A stretch of DNA of 64,000 nucleotides from CAVUXJ01 sp963814975 (GCA_963814975.1 CAWFFB010000022.1:124001-188000), one strand, 5' to 3'. Counted from the first letter of the stretch, positions 18,289 through 27,728 are shown. The notes: generated from the letters alone by a model not told the origin. A program made the numbers and translations.

Positions 18289-20817
18289 GTGGCTGACAAA
18301 CTGGTCGGGCAGGACTACCTCACTCCTGACCTTGTGGCAAAGGTCACGGGCAAGGCGAAGTATGCCGAAGACTTCCGCGCCGAGGGCATGCTGTTCGCGA
18401 AGCTGCTGTGCAGCCCGATGCCGCACGCGAGAGTGACGCGGATCGACACGAGCGCGGCGCTGGCGATGCCGGGCGTCAAGGCGATCCTGACGGTCGACGA
18501 TCTGCCTGGCGTGGTCGAGGGCGCGAACCTGGGTGAGGGCATCATCGCGAGCACCCTCAGCGAGCGCGGCCTGACGATGGAGCCGCTCTATCACGGCGAG
18601 CCGATCCTCGCGGTGGCGGCGGTGGACGAGCTGACCGCGGCCGAAGCGATCGAGCGGATTCAGGTCGAGTACGAGCCACTTCCCTTCGCCGTCGATCCGC
18701 TCGTCAGCTTGCGCCCCGGCGGTCCGAACGCGCGGGTGCAGGGCAACGTGTGGATCCGGCCGCCTGCGACGCCACCCGCGCCGCAGGCGGCGGCGGGGCA
18801 GCCGATTACGAGCGGTAACGCCACGCCCGCCGCCGCGCCCGCCCGGCCGCAGGTCAAAGAGCTGAAGTGGACCGCTGAAGATTTTGCCGCGGCGCACGAG
18901 GGACAGCTGCCCCTCGGCCAGCACACCGATGAGTGGTCGTACGGCGATGTGGAGGCAGGGTTCAAGGACGCCGCTCTCATTCTCGATGAGACGTTTGTCG
19001 GGAACAACACGAGCCACCAGCCGCTCGAGACGCGCTCGGCGATGGCGTACTGGCAGAACGGCAAGCTCTACATGATCAATTCGACGCAGAGCACGGTCCG
19101 CACGGTGGCGGCGGTGGCGCGATGGGTTGGCATCAAGCCGGCGGATGTGGTCGTGATCAGCGAATACACGGGCGGCGGGTTCGGCAGCAAGAGCTCGTCG
19201 TCGGTCTTCATCGCCGTCGCCGCGCTGCTGTCGAAGAAGGCCAACGCGCCGGTGATGATGCGGATCAGCCGTGATGACGAGCACGCGATCGGCCGGGCCC
19301 GCCCCGCCATTCATTCGCGCGTCAAGATCGGTTTCCGGAAGGACGGCCGCATCACCGCGCTCGACGGGTTGTTCGTGGTCGACAACGGACCGTATGACGT
19401 GGTCGGCGACTCGCGATCCCTGGGCGACCACGGGTCCCTGTCGCATCAGCCGCTGGCCATGCGGTGGCGCGCATTGAACGTGCTGACGAACACGCCGCCG
19501 CGCGGTGCACAGCGCTCACCGGGTGGCTACCAGGCCAGCGCATTGATGGAACCCATTCTTGCGAAGGCGGCGCGCAGGCTTGGCATCGACGAAGTCGAGA
19601 TGCACCGGATCAACGCTCCCTCCGGCAAGGCGGAGTTCGGCGGGCCAAACGCACGCGGCGTTCGGAATCATGTGACGAGCGCGTTCGTGAAAGAGGCGTT
19701 GGACAGGGGCGCCGAATTGTTCCGGTGGGAGGCACGGAAGGCGCACAACGGCGAACGCAATGGCTCGAAGGTTCGCGGCGTCGGTGTCGCGGTCAGCGCC
19801 TATTCCGGCGGACCCGTCGGCTTCGATGGGTTGTTGATTCTGAAACCCGACGGGCGATTGACCGTTCAGTCGGGCATCGGCAACCTCGGCACCGAGTCCA
19901 CGTTCGATGTGCACCGCGTCGCCGCTGAACTGATCGACATCCCGTGGGAGAAAGTCGATGTGACGTGGGGCAACACGTCGAAACATCTGCCGAACACGTG
20001 CAGCCAGAGCGGCAGCTCGACGACGCACGCGATGACGCGCGCCGCACACGCCGCCGCCAGCGATCTCGTCAAGAAGCTGAAGGAGATCGCGGCCCGGACG
20101 CTCGGCGGACGTCCCGAGTCATACCGCGTGGCGAACGAGCGCGTGTCGAGCGGCGGGCGCAGCATGACGCTGGCGGAGGCGGCGCAGAAGGCGATCGAGC
20201 TCGGCGGCACGTACGACGGTCACGAGCTCCCGGAGGATATCGCGGCCTTCACCAGGACATCGGCGACCAATCTCGCGGGTCAGGGGTTGATGGGGGTCGC
20301 CAGAGATAATTACGGGCGCGACGGCATCACGAAGGCGTACACGGTGGCGTTTGCGGAAGTCGAGGTGGACGTCGAGACCGGGCGGTATCAGGTGCTCGAT
20401 CTGCTCGCGGTCGCCGATTGTGGCACCGTGATCCACCCGCGCAACTTGAAGGCGCAGGTGCTGGGTGGCATCATGCTCGGGCTGGGACATGCCATCGGCC
20501 AGAAGTGGGCGTACGATCAGCACTACGGCGTGCCCCTCGCCAAGCGCTTCTACCACAACAAGCCGCCCTCGATACTCGATGCGCCGCTCAAGATGGACGC
20601 TGTCGCATTGGGCCTTCCAGACCCCGAAACGCCGGTCGGAGCCCGCGGCATCGGCGAGGCGCCCGTAGGTGCCGGGTTCGGGGCCGTGGTCAACGCGATT
20701 TCAGCGGCGCTCAATAGCGACGACATCTTCCGCCGCGCGCCGGTGACGCCGGATATGATTCTGATGGCGCTGGAGCACGGTCGGCCGATGCAGGAGGCGT
20801 TGACCGCGAACATCTAG
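18289..20817 (+). CDS. cassette 2 L subunit: intact molybdopterin-binding hydroxylase subunit
   Basis: 842-residue xanthine-oxidase-family catalytic subunit. GGGFGSKSS is the Moco-binding glycine motif near residue 300. TNTPPRGAQRSPGG and PETPVGARGIGEAPVGAG near the C-terminus hold the expected catalytic Glu. The AYRCSFR loop of form I CO dehydrogenase is missing, so CO is not the expected substrate. A Pro/Ala-rich linker (about residues 160-195) interrupts the small domain, and its sequence and length vary between the three L copies. There is no signal peptide, so export must depend on a Tat-bearing S partner, yet this cassette has no S gene. The start is GTG 18289, one base after the S relic. 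Confidence 0.92.
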   Translation: MADKLVGQDYLTPDLVAKVTGKAKYAEDFRAEGMLFAKLLCSPMPHARVTRIDTSAALAMPGVKAILTVDDLPGVVEGANLGEGIIASTLSERGLTMEPLYHGEPILAVAAVDELTAAEAIERIQVEYEPLPFAVDPLVSLRPGGPNARVQGNVWIRPPATPPAPQAAAGQPITSGNATPAAAPARPQVKELKWTAEDFAAAHEGQLPLGQHTDEWSYGDVEAGFKDAALILDETFVGNNTSHQPLETRSAMAYWQNGKLYMINSTQSTVRTVAAVARWVGIKPADVVVISEYTGGGFGSKSSSSVFIAVAALLSKKANAPVMMRISRDDEHAIGRARPAIHSRVKIGFRKDGRITALDGLFVVDNGPYDVVGDSRSLGDHGSLSHQPLAMRWRALNVLTNTPPRGAQRSPGGYQASALMEPILAKAARRLGIDEVEMHRINAPSGKAEFGGPNARGVRNHVTSAFVKEALDRGAELFRWEARKAHNGERNGSKVRGVGVAVSAYSGGPVGFDGLLILKPDGRLTVQSGIGNLGTESTFDVHRVAAELIDIPWEKVDVTWGNTSKHLPNTCSQSGSSTTHAMTRAAHAAASDLVKKLKEIAARTLGGRPESYRVANERVSSGGRSMTLAEAAQKAIELGGTYDGHELPEDIAAFTRTSATNLAGQGLMGVARDNYGRDGITKAYTVAFAEVEVDVETGRYQVLDLLAVADCGTVIHPRNLKAQVLGGIMLGLGHAIGQKWAYDQHYGVPLAKRFYHNKPPSILDAPLKMDAVALGLPDPETPVGARGIGEAPVGAGFGAVVNAISAALNSDDIFRRAPVTPDMILMALEHGRPMQEALTANI

Positions 20818-20887
20818 TTATCTGGTTATCTGGTTATTTAGTCAATCAATGACAGATGACCCGATGACGAAATTCAGGAGTCAGCCT

Positions 20888-21904
20888 ATGGCAGTCATTC
20901 GCGACGTAATGCCGGTCTTCGAACTGTTTCAGCCGGCGACGGTGGCCGATACCCTGAGCCTGCTGGATCGCTACGGGGCCGACGCCTGGCTGATGGCGGG
21001 CGGCCTCGATACGTTCGACTGGCTCAAGGACCGGGCGAAGCGGACCAGCCTCGTCATCGACCTGAGCCAGGTGGCGGAGCTGCGCGGGATCAAGGAGGTC
21101 AACGGCGGCCTGGAGATCGGGGCGCTGACCACCCTGACCGAAGTCGGGCGGCACCCGGTGGTGCGCGAGCAGTTCGGGCTGCTGCGGGAAGCGGCCGACC
21201 TGGTGGCCTCGCCGCAGATCCGCAACCAGGGGACCCTCGGCGGCAACGTCTCGCAGGACACGCGCTGCTGGTATTACCGCAGCGGCTGGACGTGCTATCG
21301 GGCGGGCGGCAACATCTGCTATGCGGATACGCCGACGGCGATCAACCGCGAGCACGCGATTCTCAATGCCGACCGCTGCGTCGCGGTGAGCCCGTCGGAC
21401 ACGGCGCCGGCGCTGATCGCGCTCGACGCGCAGATGGTGCTGCGCCGCGCGGGCGGCGAGGAGCGGGTGGTGGAGGCCGAAGCCTACTTCGTGGGCCCGG
21501 GGATCGACATCATGCGGATGACGGTGCTGCGGCCGGGCGAACTGCTGACGGCGATCCGGATTCCGGCGACCTGGGCCGGGGCCCAGTTCTACTTCGAGAA
21601 GGTGCGCGACCGGCAGGTCTGGGACTTTCCGCTCGTCAACGTCGCCTCGGCGATGAAAGCCGCGGGCGGCACGATTCAGGAACTGCGCCTGGCGGTGGGC
21701 GCCGTCGCGGCGACGCCGGTGCGGCTGCGGACGGTCGAGACGGCGGTGGCCGGGCAGCCGCGCAACGAAGCCACGGCGGACCTGGCCGGCCGGCTGGCGG
21801 TCGAAGGCGCCGTGCCGCTCCGCTACAACGGCTACAAGATTCCTCTGATGCGCAACCTCGTCAAACGCGCCATCCGCGGGACCGGGCCGACGGCGACCAC
21901 CTGA
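20888..21904 (+). CDS. cassette 2 M subunit: FAD/[4Fe-4S] subunit
   Basis: 338-residue intact copy of the PaoB-like subunit, with the same FAD motifs and four-cysteine cluster pattern as the other copies. The protein is identical to cassette 3 M. DNA identity with cassettes 1 and 3 covers the whole gene, while the upstream spacers differ: here the spacer contains TTATCTGGTTATCTGG direct repeats at 20818-20835. CAGGAG lies about 12 bases before the ATG. Identity with cassette 1 extends about 13 bases beyond the stop (TGATTGGTCGCGG), which helps to define the homogenised tract. Confidence 0.95.
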   Translation: MAVIRDVMPVFELFQPATVADTLSLLDRYGADAWLMAGGLDTFDWLKDRAKRTSLVIDLSQVAELRGIKEVNGGLEIGALTTLTEVGRHPVVREQFGLLREAADLVASPQIRNQGTLGGNVSQDTRCWYYRSGWTCYRAGGNICYADTPTAINREHAILNADRCVAVSPSDTAPALIALDAQMVLRRAGGEERVVEAEAYFVGPGIDIMRMTVLRPGELLTAIRIPATWAGAQFYFEKVRDRQVWDFPLVNVASAMKAAGGTIQELRLAVGAVAATPVRLRTVETAVAGQPRNEATADLAGRLAVEGAVPLRYNGYKIPLMRNLVKRAIRGTGPTATT

Positions 21905-21952
21905 TTGGTCGCGGAAGGCGCTTGTGATCCTTTTGGCTCGATGCGTCATCAA

Positions 21953-21972
21953 GAAGGGTCGGACCCCTTTCG
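21953..21972. repeat. REP-like palindrome around GGGTCGGACCCC
   Basis: AAGGGTCGGACCCCTTT forms a short imperfect hairpin between cassette 2 M and the second lipoprotein gene. It could end transcription or be a dispersed palindromic element. No T-run follows it. Confidence 0.35.
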
Positions 21973-22003
21973 CTTCCGCACAAGTAGCGGGGTACTCGGG
22001 TAA

Positions 22004-22444
22004 TTGAACTATCGAGCGCTCCGGTTACTCGGCTCCCAGGTCGTTTTGGTAGCGACGCTCGGCTTCCTGCTGGACGCGTGCGGAGACAAGCCAAAGCCCG
22101 TGACAAGGGACGTGCAAGCCTGGCGGAAGCTCGGATCCTGGACCGGCCGCGGTCCAATATCGACCGAACCGTTCATCAGCGATACCGGCACGCTGCGGCT
22201 GCAATGGGAAACCCGCAACGAGGCGGCTCCCGGCAAAGGTGTCTTTCAGATCACCGTTTACAGCGACGTCAGCGGGCGGCCGCTCGTCCTGGCTGTCGAC
22301 CATCGGGGCACCGGTGGCAATACGGTCTACGTCAATGAGGATCCCCGCCCGTTCTACCTTGGCATCGAATCAGCCGGGCTGGAATGGTCCATTTCTGTGG
22401 ACGAGGCGATTCCCGCTACGACCACCGATCCAGTCAGACCTTGA
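22004..22444 (+). CDS. small predicted lipoprotein, paralogue 2
   Basis: 146 residues from a TTG start. The hydrophobic leader ends in FLLDAC, a weaker lipobox than in paralogue 1. The domain repeats the same landmarks: KLGSWTGRGPISTEPF, QWETRNEAAPGKGVFQITVYS, VSGRPLVLA and VNEDPRPFYLGIESAGLEWSISVDEA. It is diverged from the 17656-18090 gene, in contrast to the near-identical flanking M genes, so the homogenising process has not covered it. The family is unknown to me. Its placement between cassettes 2 and 3 argues for a linked function. Confidence 0.72.
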   Translation: MNYRALRLLGSQVVLVATLGFLLDACGDKPKPVTRDVQAWRKLGSWTGRGPISTEPFISDTGTLRLQWETRNEAAPGKGVFQITVYSDVSGRPLVLAVDHRGTGGNTVYVNEDPRPFYLGIESAGLEWSISVDEAIPATTTDPVRP

Positions 22445-22537
22445 AACCTGCCCCGATTCAGCGTATGTTTTCCTCATTTCCTCTGGTCCAGTCCGGTCCA
22501 AACGAGCCTAGGCGCTTCAGCTATGGGAGATAGAACG

Positions 22538-23155
22538 ATGACTGAGGACACTCAACGAGATGTCTCCAGACGCAACTTCATCAAGGGAGTGATTGCGGCG
22601 GGCGCCGCGGTCTCGTCGGCGGCCTATGTGTTCCGCGGGAGCGCGCTCCTCGGGCAGCAGCCGTCGCTGCCGGGCAGCGTCGAGCGACTCCTGACGCTGA
22701 ACGTCAACGGGCAGGACCGCCGCGTCGACGTGATGAAGCAGGAAACGCTGGCGATGACGTTGCGCTACAAGCTGGGGCTGACGGGCACCAAGCTGGGCTG
22801 CGACCGCTCGGAATGCGGCGCCTGCACCGTCCTGGTGGACGATGTGCCCCGGTATTCGTGCTCGGTGCTGACGCATTCGGTGCGCGGCGCGAAGATCGTG
22901 ACGATCGAAGGGCTGGCCAGCGCCGACGGGACGCTGCATCCGATCCAGCAGGGCGTGGTGAGCGAGCAGGGGTTCCAGTGCGCCTTCTGCATGCCGGGCT
23001 TCGTGATGGCGGCGACCGGCTTCCTCAAGACGAATCCGAACCCGACCCGGGCCGAGCTGGCGCATGGGGTGTCCGGCAATCTGTGCCGGTGCCAGGACTA
23101 CGACAAGATCCTCACCGCCCTGATGAAGGGCGCTGAGAACATGCGGAGGGCCTGA
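22538..23155 (+). CDS. cassette 3 S subunit: Tat-exported 2Fe-2S subunit
   Basis: 205 residues, the same protein as cassette 1 S. It has the RRNFIKG twin-arginine leader, the GCDRSECGACTVL ferredoxin-type cluster and the QCAFCMPGF ... CRCQDY second cluster. After three silent differences in the first 25 bases, the DNA is identical to cassette 1 until the last codon. A GGGAG precedes the alternative ATG at 22523, but the shared start at 22538 is preferred. Two bases separate its stop from the ATG of L, so S and L are a translational unit. Confidence 0.95.
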   Translation: MTEDTQRDVSRRNFIKGVIAAGAAVSSAAYVFRGSALLGQQPSLPGSVERLLTLNVNGQDRRVDVMKQETLAMTLRYKLGLTGTKLGCDRSECGACTVLVDDVPRYSCSVLTHSVRGAKIVTIEGLASADGTLHPIQQGVVSEQGFQCAFCMPGFVMAATGFLKTNPNPTRAELAHGVSGNLCRCQDYDKILTALMKGAENMRRA

Positions 23156-23157
23156 CA

Positions 23158-25665
23158 ATGGCAGAAAAATTAGTCGGCCAGAATTATTCGACTCCCGACC
23201 TCGTCGCGAAGGTCACGGGCAAGGCGAAGTACGCCGAAGACTTCCGCGCCGAGGGGATGCTGTTCGCGAAGCTGCTGTGCAGCCCGATGCCTCACGCGAG
23301 AGTGACACGCATCGACACGAGCGCGGCGCTGGCGATGCCGGGCGTCAAGGCGATCCTGACGGTCGACGATCTGCCGGCCGTCGTCGAGGGCGCGAACCTG
23401 GGTGAGGGCATCATCGCGAGCACGCTCAGCGAGCGCGGCCTGACGATGGAGCCGCTCTATCACGGCGAGCCGATCCTCGCGGTGGCGGCGGTGGACGAAC
23501 TGACCGCGACCGAAGCGATCGAGCGGATTCAGGTCGAGTACGAGCCGCTGCCCTTCGCCGTCGATCCGATTGAAACATTGCGGCCCAACAGTCCCAACGC
23601 GCGCACGCAGGGCAACGCCTGGGTTCGCCCGCTGCCGGCGCCGGGCGCCCCGCAGGCAGGACCCGGGGCCGGTCCGGCGGCTGCACCCGCGCGGCCTCAA
23701 GTGCAGGAACTGAAGTGGACGGAAGAGGATTTCGCCGCTGCCGGGCCGGGGCAACTCCCGCTCGGCAAGCACACGGACGAGTGGCAAGCCGGCGACGTCG
23801 AGGCGGGCTTCAAGCAAGCCGATCTCATCCTCGACGAGACGTTTGTCGGGAATAACACCAGCCATCAGCCGATGGAGACGCGCACGGCGATGGCGTACTG
23901 GCAGAACGGCAAGCTGTATATGCACTGTTCGACCCAAAGCACCATGCGCACGGTCGGCGCGGTCGCGCGATGGGTCGGCATCCCGCCCGAGAACGTCGTC
24001 ATCATCAGCGAGTACACCGGCGGCGGGTTCGGCAGCAAGGGTTCAGGGTCGGTCTTCGTGGCCGTGGCGGCATTGCTCTCGAAGAAAGCCAACGCGCCGG
24101 TCATGATGCGGATTACTCGCGACGACGAGCACGCCATCGGCCGCGCCCGCCCGGCGCTCCATTCGCGCGTGAAGATCGGCTTCCGGAAGGATGGCCGCAT
24201 CACGGCGCTCGACGGGTTCGCCATCATCGACAACGGGCCGTACGACGTCGTGAACGATTCGCGGTCGGCTGGTGACCACATCTCGCTGGCCTGTCAGCCG
24301 CTGGCGATGAGGTGGCGCATGGTGACCGTGCTGACCAACACCCCGCCGCGCGGCGCTCAGCGCGCGCCGGGTGGGATGCAGGGCAACTCGCTGATGGAGC
24401 CGATCCTCGCGAAGGCGGCTCGTCAGCTCGGCATCGACCAGGTCGCCATCCGGCGGATCAACGCCCCGGAGGGCAAGGCGGACTTTGGCGCCCCCAACGC
24501 CCGCGGACAGCGGAATCATGTGACGAGCGCGTTCCTGAAGGACGCCCTGGACAAAGGGGCCGCGCTCTTCAACTGGGAAGAGCGGAAAGCCCGAAGCGGG
24601 CAGCGCGTAGGATCCAAGGTGCGCGGCGTCGGCGTCGCAGTGAGCACGTATTCCGCCGGCTCGATTGGGTTCGACGGGCTCATGGTCATCAAGCCGGACG
24701 GCCGGCTCGCCATCCAGTCGGGCATCGGCAACCTGGGCACCGAGTCGGTGTTCGACTCCCATCGTGTGGCGGCGGACATCCTCGGTGTGCCGTGGGAAAA
24801 AGTCGATATCACCTGGGGCGACACGGCGAAGTACCTGCCGAACACCTGCAACCAGGGCGGCAGCCAGACGGCGCACGCCATGCCGCGCGCGGCCCACGCA
24901 GCCGCATCCGACGCCAAGAAGAAGCTGCAGGAAATCGCGGCCAAGACGCTGGGCGGCGCTCCCGCTTCGTATCAGGTCGCGAACGAGCGGGTGTCTGGCG
25001 GCGGAGGCAGTATGACGCTGGCGCAGGCGGCCCAGAAGGCGATCCAACTCGGCGGCACGTACGACGGCCACGAGTTGCCGACCGACATCAACCCCATCAC
25101 GAGAACGTCGGCGACCGCTCTCGCCGGTCAAGGCCTGATGGGTGTGGCGAAGGACAACTACGGCCGTGACGGCATTTCGAAATCGTACGTGGCTGGATTT
25201 GCCGAGGTGGAAGTCGACACCGAAACCGGCGCGTACCAGATCCTCGATTACCTGGCGGTTGCCGATTGCGGCACCGTGCTACATCCGCGCAATCTGGGCG
25301 GTCAGATTCTCGGCGGCGTCATGCTCGGGATCGGCCATGCGATCGGCCAGAAGTGGGTGTACGACCAGCACTACGGCGTGCCGCTCGCTAAGCGATTCCA
25401 TTACAGCAAGCCACCGTCAATTCTCGATGCGCCGGCGAAGATGCAATGGGCCGCGGTCGATCTGCCCGATCCAGAGACCCCGGTTGGTTCGCGAGGCGTG
25501 GGCGAAGCGCCGGTCGGCGCGGGCTTCGGCGCGATCGTGAACGCAATCTCGGCGGCGCTCAATAGCGACGACATCTTCCGCCGCGCGCCGGTGACGCCGG
25601 ATATGATTCTGATGGCGCTGGAGCACGGCCGGCCGATGCAGGAGCCGTTGACGGCAAACATCTAG
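23158..25665 (+). CDS. cassette 3 L subunit: intact molybdopterin-binding hydroxylase subunit
   Basis: 835-residue catalytic subunit with GGGFGSKGS, TNTPPRGAQRAPGGMQ and GSRGVGEAPVGAG carrying the predicted catalytic Glu. It is closer to cassette 1 L in several blocks (APGGMQG, NWEERKARSGQRVGSKVRG) and identical to cassette 2 L over about 75 bases near the 3' end (from ggcgctcaatagcgacgaca). This is a mosaic pattern expected from gene conversion. The Pro/Ala linker is again different in sequence. There is no CO-dehydrogenase loop. The substrate is unknown; aldehydes or N-heterocycles are the usual range for this branch. Confidence 0.94.
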   Translation: MAEKLVGQNYSTPDLVAKVTGKAKYAEDFRAEGMLFAKLLCSPMPHARVTRIDTSAALAMPGVKAILTVDDLPAVVEGANLGEGIIASTLSERGLTMEPLYHGEPILAVAAVDELTATEAIERIQVEYEPLPFAVDPIETLRPNSPNARTQGNAWVRPLPAPGAPQAGPGAGPAAAPARPQVQELKWTEEDFAAAGPGQLPLGKHTDEWQAGDVEAGFKQADLILDETFVGNNTSHQPMETRTAMAYWQNGKLYMHCSTQSTMRTVGAVARWVGIPPENVVIISEYTGGGFGSKGSGSVFVAVAALLSKKANAPVMMRITRDDEHAIGRARPALHSRVKIGFRKDGRITALDGFAIIDNGPYDVVNDSRSAGDHISLACQPLAMRWRMVTVLTNTPPRGAQRAPGGMQGNSLMEPILAKAARQLGIDQVAIRRINAPEGKADFGAPNARGQRNHVTSAFLKDALDKGAALFNWEERKARSGQRVGSKVRGVGVAVSTYSAGSIGFDGLMVIKPDGRLAIQSGIGNLGTESVFDSHRVAADILGVPWEKVDITWGDTAKYLPNTCNQGGSQTAHAMPRAAHAAASDAKKKLQEIAAKTLGGAPASYQVANERVSGGGGSMTLAQAAQKAIQLGGTYDGHELPTDINPITRTSATALAGQGLMGVAKDNYGRDGISKSYVAGFAEVEVDTETGAYQILDYLAVADCGTVLHPRNLGGQILGGVMLGIGHAIGQKWVYDQHYGVPLAKRFHYSKPPSILDAPAKMQWAAVDLPDPETPVGSRGVGEAPVGAGFGAIVNAISAALNSDDIFRRAPVTPDMILMALEHGRPMQEPLTANI

Positions 25666-25755
25666 CCCGGCTTCAGGCTCTGGGCTTAGGCTCTGGCTCC
25701 AGGGAGTGCCGAAGCCCCGACAGCCTGCAGCCCGATGACCGATCAGGAGCAACAT

Positions 25756-26772
25756 ATGGCAGTCATTCGCGACGTAATGCCGGTCTTCGAACTGTTTCAG
25801 CCGGCGACGGTGGCCGATACCCTGAGCCTGCTGGATCGCTACGGGGCCGACGCCTGGCTGATGGCGGGCGGCCTCGATACGTTCGACTGGCTCAAGGACC
25901 GGGCGAAGCGGACCAGCCTCGTCATCGACCTGAGCCAGGTGGCGGAGCTGCGCGGGATCAAGGAGGTCAACGGCGGCCTGGAGATCGGGGCGCTGACCAC
26001 CCTGACCGAAGTCGGGCGGCACCCGGTGGTGCGCGAGCAGTTCGGGCTGCTGCGGGAAGCGGCCGACCTGGTGGCCTCGCCGCAGATCCGCAACCAGGGG
26101 ACCCTCGGCGGCAACGTCTCGCAGGACACGCGCTGCTGGTATTACCGCAGCGGCTGGACGTGCTATCGGGCGGGCGGCAACATCTGCTATGCGGATACGC
26201 CGACGGCGATCAACCGCGAGCACGCGATTCTCAATGCCGACCGCTGCGTCGCGGTGAGCCCGTCGGACACGGCGCCGGCGCTGATCGCGCTCGACGCGCA
26301 GATGGTGCTGCGCCGCGCGGGCGGCGAGGAGCGGGTGGTGGAGGCCGAAGCCTACTTCGTGGGCCCGGGGATCGACATCATGCGGATGACGGTGCTGCGG
26401 CCGGGCGAACTGCTGACGGCGATCCGGATTCCGGCGACCTGGGCCGGGGCCCAGTTCTACTTCGAGAAGGTGCGCGACCGGCAGGTCTGGGACTTTCCGC
26501 TCGTCAACGTCGCCTCGGCGATGAAAGCCGCGGGCGGCACGATTCAGGAACTGCGCCTGGCGGTGGGCGCCGTCGCGGCGACGCCGGTGCGGCTGCGGAC
26601 GGTCGAGACGGCGGTGGCCGGGCAGCCGCGCAACGAAGCCACGGCGGACCTGGCCGGCCGGCTGGCGGTCGAAGGCGCCGTGCCGCTCCGCTACAACGGC
26701 TACAAGATTCCTCTGATGCGCAACCTCGTCAAACGCGCCATCCGCGGGACCGGGCCGACGGCGACCACCTAG
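25756..26772 (+). CDS. cassette 3 M subunit: FAD/[4Fe-4S] subunit
   Basis: 338-residue third copy of the PaoB-like subunit. The protein is identical to cassette 2 M, and the DNA matches the other two copies along the whole coding region. It diverges immediately at the stop (TAG instead of TGA). The upstream spacer is nearly the same as in cassette 1 (cggcttcaggctctgggctt, then ctggctccagggagtgccg), so the cassette 1/3 homogenised tract starts before the gene. CAGGAG precedes the ATG. The gene leads into a cytochrome b gene after 110 bases. Confidence 0.95.
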   Translation: MAVIRDVMPVFELFQPATVADTLSLLDRYGADAWLMAGGLDTFDWLKDRAKRTSLVIDLSQVAELRGIKEVNGGLEIGALTTLTEVGRHPVVREQFGLLREAADLVASPQIRNQGTLGGNVSQDTRCWYYRSGWTCYRAGGNICYADTPTAINREHAILNADRCVAVSPSDTAPALIALDAQMVLRRAGGEERVVEAEAYFVGPGIDIMRMTVLRPGELLTAIRIPATWAGAQFYFEKVRDRQVWDFPLVNVASAMKAAGGTIQELRLAVGAVAATPVRLRTVETAVAGQPRNEATADLAGRLAVEGAVPLRYNGYKIPLMRNLVKRAIRGTGPTATT

Positions 26773-26882
26773 ACGATCGGCGCTTGGGTGTCCCGGTCCG
26801 GCGCCACTTACGCTGACGCTGACGCCTCGCTGCCGTGGCCCGCACGGCAGCTGCAGGTCTTCCATAGGGCAAAGGGGACAAC

Positions 26883-27728
26883 ATGAACTTCCTGTCGTGG
26901 GGTCGCAATCCGTGGGGACAAGACATCCTGACGCACATTTCGTGGGACCTGCTGTGGGCGTCCTTGATCGCGGGTCTCATGTTCCTTGTCGCGCACGCGA
27001 GCTACATGGTGCTGTCCGCGCATCGGAAACGGAACACGGCCGAAGTTGACGCGCTCGAAGCCACCAACAAGGATCTCCCCGAACGCATCCCGCGGCACTC
27101 GTTCATAGCCCGCATGTTTCACTGGGTGATGGCCGCCTCCATGTTCACGCTGCTCTTCACGGCGTTTCTGCCCATCTCCGGGATCAGGTTCCCCTGGGTG
27201 CAGTGGCACTGGATGGCCGGGCTCGTTCTGACAGGATCGATCATTTTCCATATCTTCCACGCCACCTTCTGGCTGGACTTCTGGTCCATCTGGGTAGGTC
27301 CGAAAGACATTCCAGAATTCAAGTCCGAGATCCTGCGCGAGCTCGGTCACGATGTGCCGGGACCGAAACCGGGCAAGTATCCTCTCGGCAACCGCTTGTA
27401 CCACCTCGCGATCGTCGTGGTCGGCTTCGCGGCGGTCCTGACGGGGCTGCTGATGATCCAGCGCGTCCGCACGCCTATCCTCACCCGCAATCCTTACTTC
27501 ATGAGCGACACGACGTGGGGGTGGACTTACCTGCTGCACGGCTTTGCCGGTGTCGGGCTCGTCGGCCTCGTGATGGCGCACGTGTACTTCGCGCTTCGCC
27601 CCGACCTGTTCTGGATCACGAAAGGGATGATCTTCGGCTGGATCACGCGCCGCCAGTACCTCGAGCATCACGATCGCGGTCGTTGGAACGTGAAGGGCAG
27701 GAAGACACAGCCGGCGGGCAGGGCGTGA
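26883..27728 (+). CDS. membrane cytochrome b of formate-dehydrogenase gamma / hydrogenase b-type
   Basis: 281 residues with four to five predicted membrane helices. Histidines sit where haem ligands are expected (RMFHWVMA, WHWMAGL, HIFHATFW, LLHGFAG, MAHVYFAL). Such subunits take electrons from periplasmic redox enzymes to the quinone pool. Position directly after cassette 3 suggests that it serves the hydroxylase, which would otherwise need a soluble acceptor. AGGGGACAAC precedes the ATG. The next gene starts within its stop codon (GTGA overlap). Confidence 0.85.
   Translation: MNFLSWGRNPWGQDILTHISWDLLWASLIAGLMFLVAHASYMVLSAHRKRNTAEVDALEATNKDLPERIPRHSFIARMFHWVMAASMFTLLFTAFLPISGIRFPWVQWHWMAGLVLTGSIIFHIFHATFWLDFWSIWVGPKDIPEFKSEILRELGHDVPGPKPGKYPLGNRLYHLAIVVVGFAAVLTGLLMIQRVRTPILTRNPYFMSDTTWGWTYLLHGFAGVGLVGLVMAHVYFALRPDLFWITKGMIFGWITRRQYLEHHDRGRWNVKGRKTQPAGRA

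Noticed and set aside
13908..26772. Form I aerobic carbon monoxide dehydrogenase (coxSLM) as the identity of the three cassettes.
   Set aside because: No L copy has the AYRCSFR active-site loop, S has a Tat leader and M has the four-cysteine 4Fe-4S insertion; these fit PaoABC better.
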